Source: Pristionchus mayeri (Eukaryota > Nematoda > Chromadorea > Rhabditida > Neodiplogasteridae). Taken from it: a stretch of DNA of 64,000 nucleotides. Position 1 is the stretch's first letter. Each line of letters begins with the position of its first letter. A program made the position numbers and the translations under genes. The notes beneath the pieces are model-generated. The model was given only the letters and a program-made list of their open reading frames with translations. It searched no databases and was not told the DNA's origin. Location of the stretch: NCBI GenBank assembly GCA_036245805.1, contig BTRK01000001.1:29085087-29149086 (forward strand). Reading direction: 5' to 3'. Positions 46,020 through 57,460 of this stretch are shown in pieces.

Positions 46020-49000
46020 ATGGAAGACGAATATCCGACCAATCCGTTGGAACTCATGAAGTGGAACATAACCGACCAGGCATCGTCCAGGCGCCTGGTC
46101 GAGGTAATTAGCACTAATTAATAACTACTAATTAGCAATCTTCAGGCCCTCGCCACTTTCGGCGTAGAACCGCCCATAACTCCGCCGATCAATGTTGGTT
46201 TTAATTATTTAGTTTTAATTATGTTTTTATAATTCGAAGTATGCAACTTGGGAGGTAACCTGCAACGCGCGTACGTAGCTAGGGAAACCAGAGAGATCAG
46301 TTATTCTCGGGAGCAAAGGCAAGACAGCTGAAAGAGCGGGGGGAGAGGTAGGGAAGAGGAAGAAAAGCCAGGAAACAAGCCATGCAATGCGAAATCGGAT
46401 CCAACGCGCGCGCACGCACAGATTCGAATTATGCCTCATCAATATTCAGAGGGTGAGGTGCGAGCCCCCGAAAAAAAGAAGTGAGGGAGGGAGTGTTTAG
46501 TTCATTTTTCCGCCCCTGCAGTACTCTAGCTGGCCAGTCTCCGCCAGACTTCGCTCTACTTGGGGGCCGAACCCTGCTCGCGTCATATGTAGAAACGAGA
46601 GAACGTCCTATTAGAGGAGAGTCCATCTGCGCATGCTGCTACCGCTACACTTGTAATCTCCTACATCTCCTTCGTATCTCCTGGGGCATCGAGAAGGGGG
46701 CGGAGTCAGTCAGTCAGCAGCAGGCGAGAACATAGTCAGTAAGTGAGAAAGTGAGCGAGTGATATGGGCGAGGAGCCTGCTGCCATGGAGGACGACTGGA
46801 TGTACGATCATCTTCCCTACTACGTCGAATATGAGATAGACCCTAACAACTCGGACTTGGTGAGTGATGGAGTCGTACTCGAGAGCAGTTATCTGATGGG
46901 TCATTATCTTCATTACACGAACCCTCTCATTAGCCTACCGGTCGAAAATGTTTGAGAAATGATGAGAGTGTCCTTCAGTGTTTGTGGACTAATAATTGTG
47001 CCTACGCATGTTTCAGAGCTTCTCCTATTCTTGAGCATTCCTATTGATCCTGAAACGAAAAAAAATCAATGCTTAGCGTTATCTCTTTAGATTTTTAAAG
47101 CTTATCTGATTCTGTTCGCGAATTTCCGGAAAGATGCGCAAACTTCCAGCGCTAATCCGCCTCAATCCGAATTAGGTCGCGTCCACTTCTTATACTAGCA
47201 ACTCAAGTTGCAGATGAAATGTGTCTCCCCCCCCATTTTCTCCTTGCCCATAAGTGATGAAAATAGCGCTATGTGGCTTTCTATTTTGTGTCTACGAACT
47301 AATGCGTTTACCACTTCACCGTTCGAGATCTTTCCAAAAACCTCTTACGAACGCTTCCTCTTTTTGGTACTTCGTTTCCTGTTCTTTAAAAGAACGATCA
47401 AATTACGCGTCTTCAAAGATGACAATAATAGCGCCCCCCATTCTCGCTGCCCACTTATTATTAGTGCAGCGCGAGCCTGCCTGTAATTGCGCCCTTCCCC
47501 TGAATCACCAGTCGTCCTTTCCTCCCTCCTGGGGATACTGTAGTCTAGAAAGACGATTTCATGAATGCGCAATGAGCTGCTGTGCCTCGGGGGGGAAGCG
47601 CGACATGGGTTGACGCATTTCCTTCCCAATCTTCACCTACAGTGCGCATAGCCAATCGTCATGGGAGCCTCCTCGGGTACAGACAATGGGTGCACTTTCG
47701 CATAAAAGGTCTTCTTCAGTCCTCGCACAAAGGGGATGAGAGTCGGGAGTCCATCTGTAGAGTTAGGGTGAGAGTGGGAAGGGACGATATTTGAGGATGG
47801 AGGGACGGTAGAGGCGTGGGAAGAAAACCACGACGGATGCGCACGGGAATGTGAGTGTACGCGGGAACGCCAGAAAGGGGAGAAATGACCAAGTACATGG
47901 GGAATGATTGCAAGATTTCCACTTGGAAGGGTTGAAGAGATGGCTAAAATACTCATTTCTGTAAAGGGAGCCATTGAGAACTACAGTGCGTGGGAGAATG
48001 ACCACAAGATTTCCATTCATGGAGGGCTAGTGGAAGTCTTTTTCGTGCATCGAAAAACTCTTTAGAGGGAGTCATTTTGATCGAGAACACCAATAGCCTA
48101 ATGGCTTAGGGTGAGAAGGTCGGCGAAAATGGTGAGGCGCCATTAGCGGGAGATTAGTATCATTTGATGGCTTATGAAGGATAATTATAAAAAGCTTAAT
48201 CCGGTGATCGTTTCTTCACAGTCGAATAACAACGACAATCAGCTAGAGATACAAGTGAAAATAAATAAGAAGAAAAAAGAAGCCGGTTCTTCCCTGCATA
48301 TGTACCACTCAAAATCTGTGTAAATCATCGCCTTTCGGGAACACTGCAATTGAAACGTTCTAGAAGTGAAGTAGAGGTATTGCCTAAGATATAGAATGAA
48401 AACAAAAACTTTCTAGGTGTGTAACTTATTCGGTTTGAATTTGTGAAGTTATCATGCAAGTTATTTGCAGATGTCCTTCCACGCCCAATTTCCGGCGGCC
48501 GGCTACAACTCCGGTCGTCCCTTCCTCATGTGGATTGCAGCGGTAATTTGCACGCGTACAAATTCCCGCCTATTCCCGGAAAATTTATTAGCGAGAGCAA
48601 AATATCTCGCTAACAAGCATATTAAGATATCATTCTTGTTTCGATGAAAGACCTGAAAATACTTTATAAACTTCCGGGTAACACCGACAACAGTGTCAGG
48701 TGAATTCTATGTGGAATGACAAATCAATAAAAATCAATAACGGTTCAAAATCGATAATCTCCTCAGTTCTACGGTATGCTCTTCATCATCGGAACGTGCG
48801 GCAACGTCGCGATTCTGGCAATCGTCCACTACGTGAAGAACGACAACTCGAAGTGAGCTTTATAATCACTTCCTCTTGGTCAGTCACAACACTTCGTGGC
48901 CGTTTCTAACCGAATATCGAGGAAAAGTTAGGAGCACTTGGAGAAATTGCTATTATCTCTAGACATTATGACATGATGAAAATTATCACGTTATGACGAT

Positions 49001-52000
49001 ATGGCAAATTCGGAATGATGCAACAGTTTTCATCCGATCCACTATCGACAGTACCATAGCTTTACATGGAAACAGCTCTATAACTTGCTCACGATATCGT
49101 TCGTGTTGCAATGGAGTGAAAGTCCTTAAAATCCTTGAAAGTCCTTCCTTTACTTCAAAAGAAGGGGGTGCTCGGTTACTCTTGTCATTGCTTGATGGTA
49201 CTGTTTGAAATCTTCGTGTATTCAATGGTTGGATTACGATGAGGATCTACCCATCTTGTCCAACCATTGGAAGCAGTCCTTCATCGCAGGCATCGAATGC
49301 GGCACAACACGACGCTCACGTATCTCTCCGTGCTCTGCATCACCGACTTCCTCTCGATGATGCCGCTGCCGATGACGATCATGGACCAGGTAATTAGCAT
49401 ATCTTAATTTAATTAATATTTCAAAAATTAAGATTCTCGGCTTCTGGATCTTCGGCTCGTACGCGTGCAAGCTGTCGCGGTTATTGGAGCATATCAGTCA
49501 GTTCTCGATTGATTGATTGATTGATTACAGTACTTTACCTTCTCGGGGATAGTCACCTTTAAATTATAGGTAAAATCTTCTCCAACTTCATTCTGGTCGC
49601 CTTCTCTGTGGATCGATATCTGGCAGTTTGCCATCCCCTGAGGGTACTGTATTCTCAAAATATCGATCCCAAATGCTGATTTGCAGACAAACTTGAGGGC
49701 GCCGAGCAAGGTCTACCTCATCTTGGGCGCGGTATTTCTCATCTCCTGCTCGTTGGTGTCCCCGATGATCTACAATGCGAAAACTAAGGTGAACATTATC
49801 GATTTTTTCCGAAAATCAATCGATAATTGCAGTCGTTCGGAATGGAACAGCAGTACTACAACCAAACGAACACGCTCGTCGTACTGTTTTGTAACAAGTG
49901 AGTGATTATTGATTTATTGATTTGGATTTATTGATTAATTCAGGTGCGTTGATGACATGCCGCAGCAAACTTTCTACGCATTCATCATTACCGCATTTAT
50001 TATTGTAAGTTCGTTGGAAAGTACAGTTCATCTCCATTTCTCCTAGTTCTTCTAATTTTGCGCACATTTTCGTCATGAAATTTCATGAAATTTCAATTAG
50101 GAAATTGCGCTCGAGTTTCCCCGAATAGCGCGAAAATGCCTATGAATTGAATAGTATTTTCGCCGCGCGCGTTTTTTGAGCGTTCGAAACGAACGGAAAT
50201 GGTTAGGGAGCAGAACTAGCTAGCTCGCACTTGATGCTCTGATCAAATCTCAGACACAGTACAGTAGCCAATCCCCACGAGTACTACTGTAGCTACAAAA
50301 ATTTGATTTCCCAGATGCAACAGGCGTATGTGGTTAGTACGCCCACGGGAACAGACTCTGACGTTGAAGGGGGGCTAATATTGAGTTATTAATATTATTA
50401 CACTTTAATTCCCAGGCGTACTTCTTGCCCTTCTGTCTGCTCATCTACTTCTACTACGCGATGCTTGCCAGACTGTTCCAGCAGTCGAAGATGAGCAAGG
50501 TGAGATAATGAACTCAAGAGATGAAAAATTATTTTCAAAAGGGCTTCCCGAAAATCAGTTTCGAAAATACTTTGAGTTTTGTTTCGGACGAATTTTCGAC
50601 TCAGGCAAAGATGAGCAAGGTATGAGTGCATAGGCGTCAGTTGATGGTCATGTCTCCTCCCTCTCCCCCTTTCCCCCACCCTTCTCCCCACCCTGGCAGT
50701 TGGGCTGTGCAGGCGGATTTATCCCTGAACCACCGGAATAGTACGGTAATGTGCACTAGAGAAGATACAACTGCCTTTCAACCGGTCTTGCCGAGTCCCT
50801 TTTGTCACTCATATTGTGTACTTCCTCTCGGGAAGTGCACGCATGATTAACAACAAGAGGTGGAATGTCCTGAAGGATACTCGATCAAAACAATCAGTTC
50901 AACTGCTTTGAAGTTTCGAAATTAGTAAACAGCTTTGAAGTTTCGAAATTAGTAAACAGCTTTGAAGTTTCGAAATTAGTAAACAGCTTTGAAGTTTCGA
51001 AATTAGTAAACAGCTTTGAAGTTTCGAAATTAGTAAACAGCTTTGAAGTTTCGAAATTAGTAAACAGCTTTGAAGTTTCGAAATTAGTAAACAGCTTTGA
51101 AGTTTCGAAATTAGTAAACAGCTTTGAAGTTTCGAAATTAGTAAACAGCTTTGAAGTTTCGAAATTAGTAAACAGCTTTGAAGTTTCGAAATTAGTAAAC
51201 AGCTTTGAAGTTTCGAAATTAGTAAACAGCTTTGAAGTTTCGAAATTAGTAAACAGCTTTGAAGTTTCGAAATTAGTAAACAGCTTTGAAGTTTCGAAAT
51301 TAGTAAACAGCTTTGAAGTTTCGAAATTAGTAAACAGCTTTGAAGTTTCGAAATTAGTAAACAGCTTTGAAGTTTCGAAGTTAGCCATATCATCGGGATT
51401 TTATCTCAGGGTCTTCGGGGCAAGAGGATCGACGAGAAGATTCCCGTGTTTCGCATTGCCTGCTACACTCTCGCCATCTGCTTCTTCCATTTCCTGTGCT
51501 GGTGAGTTGTTAATTAATTAGTTAATTAATTAAAATTAATTTAGATAAGTAATTAAAATTAATTAACATTAATTAACCAAAACGTGTTCCAGGACGCCCT
51601 ACTGGATGTCGGTGGTCTACCAGCTGTTCCGGGAGTTCTACACTGTAGATCCGACCAGCGTCGAGGCTAATGTAATTTATCATTTTAATTTATTAAAATA
51701 ATAAAATGAAATAATAAATTTGGTAGGTGGTCTACATCATGTACCTCATACACGCTCTGCCCTACGTCAATTCCGCCTCTAACTTCGTCCTCTACGGTCT
51801 CCTCAACAGACAGGTTATCAATATAGCCGTCGTCTTGTGACTTCGCCTTTAAAAATTGCTGAGAATCGACCGCTTGCATACACTCAAACGAGATTTTCCG
51901 CTGTTTCAAAGGCAACAGAAACGACACTGTTCTAGTTGTGCATACCCAAACGTCAGCAAGATTTTCCTATATGACGAAGGTAATCAGTTTAGCTTCAGTG

Positions 52001-53615
52001 GGATTTCATTGGAAACTTGCAAGGAAAGTTCGAAAGAAGCAGACAGCTCGATTTAGGAGGTGCATGGAGTAAGGGACTTCTCTCCGTACTCTCGTCACGA
52101 GTGTCGGGAGGAGTTCTCTCCTAGCGTCGACCAGACGAGAACCTACCCAATCGTAAGAGAAAAGGCGTGTACCCTGAGTAGAGCTCGAAATTCGGCATCA
52201 TTCTCTTTTCATTTCATTCACCATTTTGTCCGGTTGAGTTCAAAGAAAGTGTATGGAATGAAGAAGATCGATTTCGAACTCTAGCACTGTAGTCGGATCT
52301 TAGGCACCTTGTGCATTATACCTTAAAATATTGATTTTTTCCCCTCTTCGGCTTGCTTCTCGCTACCGTACCCTGTGTTGCTCACGCATGCGCGGTCGAT
52401 TCTTCTAGGCTGCCTTATCCTATGTTTAGTGTGTCTCCTCCTCCCTGAGTTCACTGCAAGCGTAGCGCGTCCTCCTAGGGCATGCAAAAAATATCGTCCT
52501 TTTGAATGATGACTGTTGATTAATGTCCGAGAAACGGGAATCTGTCTCCTGATCTGGAGACAGAGATTCGTTTCTCGAAAAGTTTGCCCATTCCTACCGC
52601 AGTCTGAGTGTGATGACGTCACAAGCTGCAGCAACCAATCTCCTCCTTGCAGCTGCAGCAGCACCGCGGTGGTCGACGAGGCCACGGGACGATCGTGAGC
52701 ACCACTCTTCCGCCGACGCTCAAGTTCACAGAGTGCACCGAGGACAAGGCGAATGGACACGCAGGTGAGCAATGATCTTTGATCTCTGAACTTTGCAAAA
52801 TTCGGTCTAGTATCCACCGGCCTGAGGTATGAGGAGAACAGTCCTTCCGATCTCTGACTTTTACCCCTAATAAGATCCACGTTATGTTTGCTTTTTTTTC
52901 GATTCTAGAAACAAGAGAGTGAAACGGGGATAGGAAAAGGATCAGAGATGACACAAGAAAAATAGCCTGCGACAATAGGCAAAATGTAGCATAACAAGCA
53001 TTGTAGCGGCACGTGAATAATGCATGTTTTCTCGTATTACTCCCTTTCGGAATGTATTTTGAGACAGAGCTTTATGCCAAGCCTTCAACGACAGAAAGGT
53101 CCGAGGTTAAGGTGTGACGCTTTTCGAAAGGTCTGAAATGTTGTAATTAATTGCATGGAAACATCGCATCAGGCCAATAACTTGACGGATAAATAATGAT
53201 AATGATTACTGGCTCAGTCACGGGCGCAGAATGGTGCACGGAAAAAATGAACGGATGAATAATCATCTAAAGGGTCCGTGATCTTTGAGGGCACCACTCT
53301 GCTCCGGTGACAGAATCGATGGCCGCGCGCACTCCTCCATCGACGCCGTGCCGCTCCGACTTCAACGGTAACGGCAAGGTCTGCGGAGAGAAGAGCCCGC
53401 TCATCAAGGGCTGTGAGAAGGTATTCCTCTATTTTCCCTCTTTTCGCTAACGAAACACTAAAATTAAACATTTTCATTCACAAAAAGTAGAATCTGATAT
53501 GATTAACGACATTTTTGACAAGAAGTGATTTTTTTAGAATGGAGCTGTGGTCATCGCTAGTAGAACGCCCATCTCGGAGTTCAAACTCGACGATGGAGAG
53601 AGCATCATGATTTAG
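46020..53615 (+). CDS. Rhodopsin-class (family A) neuropeptide-type GPCR, complete
   Basis: Seven-helix plasma membrane receptor, probably for a peptide. Exons: 46020-46103, 46146-46193, 48471-48542, 48767-48852, 49290-49389, 49433-49496, 49570-49643, 49687-49788, 49833-49897, 49944-50004, 50416-50499, 51410-51501, 51593-51671, 51727-51813, 52653-52764, 53314-53420, 53538-53615; 464 residues. ATTCAG lies directly before the ATG. The N-terminus carries a glycosylation site (NIT). TM1 has GNVAIL. Cys in YACKLSR can pair with the ECL2 Cys (FCNKCVDD). DRYLAVCHPL ends TM3, CWTPYW marks TM6 and LPYVNSASNFVLYGLLNRQ is TM7, with NSASNF in place of NPxxY. A ~90-residue tail ends GESIMI, compatible with a class II PDZ ligand. 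The TM7 form resembles nematode NPR receptors; the exact ligand class is not determined. Confidence 0.93.
46764..46859 (+). CDS. Candidate alternative first exon of the GPCR
   Basis: An ATG opens 32 codons (MGEEPAAMEDDWMYDHLPYY, then VEYEIDPNNSDL) ending at a strong GTGAGT donor in phase 0, as needed for exon 48471. Like the 46020 start it is acidic and carries a glycosylation site (NNS), so either would make a plausible extracellular N-terminus. It lies between the 46193 donor and the 48471 acceptor. It could be an alternative start with its own promoter; no good acceptor directly before it was seen. Confidence 0.6.
50605..50619 (+). CDS. Possible 15-nt microexon in the GPCR third intracellular loop
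   Basis: GCAAAGATGAGCAAG is bounded by CGACTCAG and GTATGA, and both neighbours are phase 0. Inclusion would insert AKMSK right after the constitutive SKMSK that ends exon 50416-50499. The 14 bases AAGATGAGCAAGGT are shared with that exon's 3' end, so this arose by local duplication. Whether it is used cannot be told from sequence. Confidence 0.4.
50905..51384. repeat. 27-bp minisatellite, about 18 units, in a GPCR intron
   Basis: The unit GCTTTGAAGTTTCGAAATTAGTAAACA (27 bp) starts at 50905 and recurs without change every 27 bp to 51364, where a final partial, slightly altered unit runs into AGTTAGCC. That is 17 complete units plus one partial. It lies in the intron between exons 50416-50499 and 51410-51501, ending about 25 bp before the acceptor. 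Each unit contains the palindrome TTTCGAAA. Two minus-strand frames stay open only because 27 is a multiple of three. Confidence 0.97.
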
Positions 53616-54605
53616 AGGCCGCGATCCGAGAATCTCCACCCATTCACCCCATAAGAATAATCGACATGTTAATGTGTACATCAGCTCAGTTGCCATTTCT
53701 CTCGCTCTCTCGAGTTAGTGCCATGCTCTACTTACAATTAGTGCCAACGTGCGATACTCTCCCCCCTTCACTTGCCCATATCTCTACGACCGAATCCGAA
53801 GATCTCATGAGGCGTTATTGCCGTTTGAGAGTTGTGCCAAGTATGTGCTAAGTTGCCTATATCGAACGTGTCCTAATCAGCTCAGTGAATTTATTCGTTG
53901 TTAATACTCTGCTTTTGGAAGACGAAATAAAGTTCTTGGGCCTGGTAATGCAAATTCTCACGAAGATGGTACAAGAAATATGTATTGTATGAAAATGAGA
54001 GAATTTAATGATTTACAAAACTGGATATTTCAAAAGTTCAAAGTGTAGAGTGGCAGCTTAATGTTTTCGATATTTTCAATAGTTATTGTAGGCTATCTTT
54101 GAACTCGGCCAAAAGACTCCAGCAGTAGCCTTCAGGCATATGCATTTTCACCGAGAACTTAGATCCATGCACACAAAGTACACAAAGTACACAAAGACAG
54201 CAAACAATATGTGTTCGAGCAAATGAATGTCATTGAGAAAACTCAAATCGTACTCAAATCTATTCAAAAATATTTTCAAAAATTCAAATCACTAATAAAA
54301 CAAACCTTTTGTGACGAACGTATTCTCGCTTGAATGCTCAATTGAGGAGTATTTTTAGTAATTGCCCGAAGGAATGAGTCGTACATATCATTCGTGATTG
54401 TGAAAGTCAGCCGTTTCATGGAAATGCGCTTGGGTTTCAAACATGCTAACCATTGAAGAAATCTGGAAGATATTCATGAAATACAAAAAGATCATTTAAA
54501 AATCAAACCAATCGTCTATTCAGCTCATTTAAAAATAAAACCAAACTTCTGAATATTCACTTACTTTTCAGTACACTCGAGAGATTCATCCATGAGAAAT
54601 ATATC
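53616..54605. other. GPCR 3' UTR and intergenic
   Basis: Holds the GPCR 3' UTR with its poly(A) signal, then AT-rich sequence up to the 3' tail of the RTE element. A short ACACAAAGT triplet repeat lies at about 54172-54198. No other gene is seen. Confidence 0.6.
53926..53931 (+). terminator. Polyadenylation signal AATAAA, likely for the GPCR
   Basis: AATAAA lies 311 bp after the GPCR stop codon, giving a normal nematode 3' UTR length. No nearer AATAAA was seen. Confidence 0.5.
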
Positions 54606-54620
54606 AATCAATCAATCAAT

Positions 54621-56654
54621 TTATCTTATCAGGCGGAAACGCTCAGAAGATGATAGGTCGGTAGTCTCATAAGTTGCACTCCACCAATGGCTGCCAATAG
54701 CTCGGGATAGGTCGTCTCTCCATCGCGCGCGAGGCTTTCCGGGGGGACGAGTCCTATTGAATGGAGTCCAGACAGTTGTCGCACGGCTCCACTGTTCCAC
54801 TCCCATTCTTCTGATCTTGAGGGCCCAGCGCGCTTTCCGTTTCAATCCTTCCTCATTCCAGTCTCTCAGCTTGGTAATCCCTCTCACGCGGTCATTCCTC
54901 CATCTATCCCTCAGCGTGACTCCAAGCATCTTTCTTTCCATCTTCCTCTGGGTGACTCTCAGCCTCTCCTTCTCGCTTGATCTCAGAGCCCATACTTCAC
55001 ACCCATAGAGAACTGTAGCCGTGATGCAGCTCTCGAAGACTCTCCTCCTGATCTTGATGGACAGAATTCGAGAAGATAGGAGGTGTGAGAGCTTACTCCA
55101 GGCCAGCCACCCTAATCGAATCCGGTGATCTATTTCGTCGGAATGATCCAAGGGAAGAGCTATTCTTCCTCCGAGATAGGTGGCGCTATCGACGAATTCG
55201 AATCGCAGATTGTCGATGATTATTGGATTGCGGGTGGAGGTGCAGGAGGTGAGGAGGTTGGTCTTGCTTGCATTCACTTCGAGACCAACTCGGCTGCACG
55301 CGTCCATCAGCTTCTTCAGCATTCGTTCCAGCTCGGGTCGAGATTTGGCAACGAGAGGCACGTCATCGGCATACTCCAAGTGGCAAAGGTTCCTTCCGTC
55401 GATTCTAATTCCATCCGACTCCCAGTCAATGTTGTCCATGGCTAATCGTAGCACTGCGTTGAAGAGACGAGGGGAGAGGGTATCCCCTTGGCGGACTCCT
55501 CGACGCACAGTCACGGGAACGAGCTCCTCATTAACTCGAATGAGTGTAGAGGAGGACTCGTAGAGACGGCGCAACACGTGGACGATGGAGGGATGGGCTC
55601 CGAACGAAAAGAGGGCTTGCCAGCAGGCATTCCACTCCACACAGTCGAACGCCTTCTTGAAGTCGACGAACGCCAAGTAGATTGGGATACCGTACTCGGA
55701 GGTTCGTTCAGCGACCTGCTTGATGGCATGCAGGTTGTCGAGAGTACTGTAGCCGCGCCGGAAGCCGGTTTGGGTCGAGGACTCTGTTTCTTCAAGCACA
55801 GTTTCGAGTCTCTGAAGAATGACTTTGGTCATTGTCTTCAGGGAAACGGTGAGGAGGGAGATGGGACGGAAGTTCCCAATGTTGGTAGGGTCTCCTTTCT
55901 TGTGCAGAAGAGTGACAATTGCTTCGGTCAGGTCGCTTGGAACAGCCTCTCCATCTACCAGATAGTTGAGTAGATCAGCGACAACGGGAGCAAGGTGGTT
56001 TCGAGAGTGGTATAGCATATCAGGGAGAATGCCATCCGAACCGGGTGAGTGACCACACTTGAGTTGATACACCTCATCGGGTAGGAAGGGAGGAAGGGGA
56101 TCCAGAGGCTGAGGAGGGACTGGGAGTGGACACGGAACTGCAGGGGTGTAGAGACCGTCAAAGAAGCTCTGGACCACTGTCTTGGTAGCTGCTTGAGAGA
56201 GAGCACCAGTTACAGGGTCGGGAACTAGAAGGCGCTTCTTTGAGGTTTGCCGACTCAGCATGCTCTTCACGATGCTCCTTCCCATGGTTGCTGCTTGCCG
56301 TGCTTGCGCCTCCTTTCGCTTCCTGATGTCATCGACGAAAATCGTCCGGGCAGCTTTGCAGGCAGCTGAGTAGGCGACAGCTTGTTGGGAGTTGGATTGC
56401 AATTCATGCCGCATCGCTAGGAGCTTCCGCGTTCCACTCGAGATCCAAGAAGGGGATTGGCGCTTCCTCCAGCAGTTCGTTGCCGCGGTCTCCGTGAAAG
56501 CCTTTACCGTAGTATAGGCGTCGGCGGCAGAACTGGGGCGGGCAAGGGGCAGTGACGCGAGAAGGTTTGCGTTGACAGTAAAAGCGGTTCGATCGAAATC
56601 TAGCCGCTCCCTGCATCTTTTCTGCCTCGCCTTGCCAGGGAGGGAGAGGCACAT
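54621..56654 (-). CDS. Reverse transcriptase ORF of the RTE element
   Basis: An open frame of 677 codons from its first in-frame Met; the same frame is open further upstream to about 56750. Reverse transcriptase motifs in order: NFRPISLLTV, TGFRRGYSTLDNL, AFVDFKKAFDC, GVRQGDTLSPRLFN, catalytic YADD (EYADDVPLVA), GLEVNASKTN and YLGG. The C-terminal part contains RPPGKPRARWRDDL, a motif common in RTE-related elements. The frame upstream of the Met encodes IDYVAAP and SDHRLVR, the end of the endonuclease domain, showing that the two domains were once one polyprotein. The long intact frame suggests a fairly young copy. Confidence 0.92.
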   Translation of the reverse strand: MCLSLPGKARQKRCRERLDFDRTAFTVNANLLASLPLARPSSAADAYTTVKAFTETAATNCWRKRQSPSWISSGTRKLLAMRHELQSNSQQAVAYSAACKAARTIFVDDIRKRKEAQARQAATMGRSIVKSMLSRQTSKKRLLVPDPVTGALSQAATKTVVQSFFDGLYTPAVPCPLPVPPQPLDPLPPFLPDEVYQLKCGHSPGSDGILPDMLYHSRNHLAPVVADLLNYLVDGEAVPSDLTEAIVTLLHKKGDPTNIGNFRPISLLTVSLKTMTKVILQRLETVLEETESSTQTGFRRGYSTLDNLHAIKQVAERTSEYGIPIYLAFVDFKKAFDCVEWNACWQALFSFGAHPSIVHVLRRLYESSSTLIRVNEELVPVTVRRGVRQGDTLSPRLFNAVLRLAMDNIDWESDGIRIDGRNLCHLEYADDVPLVAKSRPELERMLKKLMDACSRVGLEVNASKTNLLTSCTSTRNPIIIDNLRFEFVDSATYLGGRIALPLDHSDEIDHRIRLGWLAWSKLSHLLSSRILSIKIRRRVFESCITATVLYGCEVWALRSSEKERLRVTQRKMERKMLGVTLRDRWRNDRVRGITKLRDWNEEGLKRKARWALKIRRMGVEQWSRATTVWTPFNRTRPPGKPRARWRDDLSRAIGSHWWSATYETTDLSSSERFRLIR

Positions 56655-56742
56655 CCGAACAAGGCGATGGTCGGAGTCAAACTCAAACCGACCAACGACT
56701 CCACAGTTGACTACTCTCGCTGTGGCGGGCGCTGCAACGTAG

Positions 56743-57405
56743 TCAATTGATGCGCAGTCTGTTCCTCACGCAGAGCTCAGTGAAGCAGCGTCCGCGTGAG
56801 TTCGGTGTGGGAGAGGCAAAGTTACCGACAAATCTTTCATTGCCAGGTTCCCTCGCCACTCGACAGTTGAAGTCACCGACCAGAACTGGCATATGGCCTT
56901 TTGGGGCACTCCGCAGGGCGGTCTCAACCTGGTCTAGGAAGTCTTCATACGCGTCGTCATCGTAGGAAGACGTAGGGGCGTAAGCGCAGACCAGGAAGAG
57001 CCGTAGGTCGGGAAGGAGCAGAGTGGCCAAACGAGGGGAGAGGCCATTGAACACAGCTCCGCGCGCGAGTTGCGGTCGAAGCAAAAATGCCACGCCATGG
57101 GAAGCAGTGGGCCCGCCCGAGTGGTAGACTACAGTGCCTGAGGATGTAAGATTGAACGAGGCACAACCCACAATCCTGGCTTCCTGCACTGCAACCACGT
57201 CCCACTTGATCTTGTCGAGGGCGAGTTCCATCTCCGACTGCTTCTCCCTTGGGCCGAGCGTCCTGGCGTTGATGGTGCCGATGTAGAAGTGGCGACCCAT
57301 CGTGGCGGCGTACAACTCCCGCGTGCCAACGCGTCTGGGAGAGGGAATCCGGGCGGATGGAACCGGAGACGGAGAGACGAAATCGCACTCAACCGCTCGC
57401 CACAC
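56743..57405 (-). CDS. AP-like endonuclease part of the RTE element
   Basis: An open frame of 220 codons. Endonuclease motifs seen: GTINARTLG, VAVQEARI (catalytic Glu), HGVAFLLRP, VCAYAPTSS and VGDFNCRV (Asp/Asn pair). It stops after RNRLRIN, before the expected IDY and SDH motifs, which lie in the next frame (about 56655-56750). One frameshift, or a small deletion, thus separates the catalytic core from its last catalytic motif. In RTE elements this domain nicks target DNA to prime reverse transcription. Confidence 0.88.
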   Translation of the reverse strand: MWRAVECDFVSPSPVPSARIPSPRRVGTRELYAATMGRHFYIGTINARTLGPREKQSEMELALDKIKWDVVAVQEARIVGCASFNLTSSGTVVYHSGGPTASHGVAFLLRPQLARGAVFNGLSPRLATLLLPDLRLFLVCAYAPTSSYDDDAYEDFLDQVETALRSAPKGHMPVLVGDFNCRVAREPGNERFVGNFASPTPNSRGRCFTELCVRNRLRIN

Positions 57406-57423
57406 ACTTGAGAACCCAGAATT

Positions 57424-57460
57424 GAAATATGTTTGGAAATATATTGTCCAAACATATTTC
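57424..57460. repeat. Perfect 14-bp inverted repeat, 9-bp loop
   Basis: GAAATATGTTTGGA and TCCAAACATATTTC are exact reverse complements around AATATATTG. It sits immediately 5' of the RTE endonuclease frame and may be pre-existing target sequence or part of the element's 5' UTR. Confidence 0.85.

Larger units (their letters stand above)
54606..57420 (-). mobile_element. RTE-type non-LTR retrotransposon, frame-broken
   Basis: The element encodes an AP-type endonuclease followed by a reverse transcriptase and ends, on the minus strand, just after the last codon in a short TTGA tandem tail (54606-54622). A microsatellite tail in place of poly(A) and the tiny 3' UTR are typical of the RTE clade. 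Endonuclease and polymerase are in different frames here, with stops between them (about 56740). The 5' border is set only by the start of the endonuclease frame; a perfect 14-bp inverted repeat (57424-57437 and 57447-57460) lies just outside. Confidence 0.88.

Noticed and set aside
50905..51384. CRISPR-like direct repeat array
   Set aside because: Units are directly adjacent with no unique spacers, and the window is from a eukaryote; it is a minisatellite.
50894..51388. Two 164-codon minus-strand frames of repeated TNFETSKLF or ISKLQSCLL units
   Set aside because: They exist only because the 27-bp minisatellite has a unit length divisible by three; there is no start context, and the array is intronic to a well-supported plus-strand gene.
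54757..55973. Plus-strand frames opposite the reverse transcriptase
   Set aside because: Antisense shadows of a clearly coding RT frame with YADD and other motifs.
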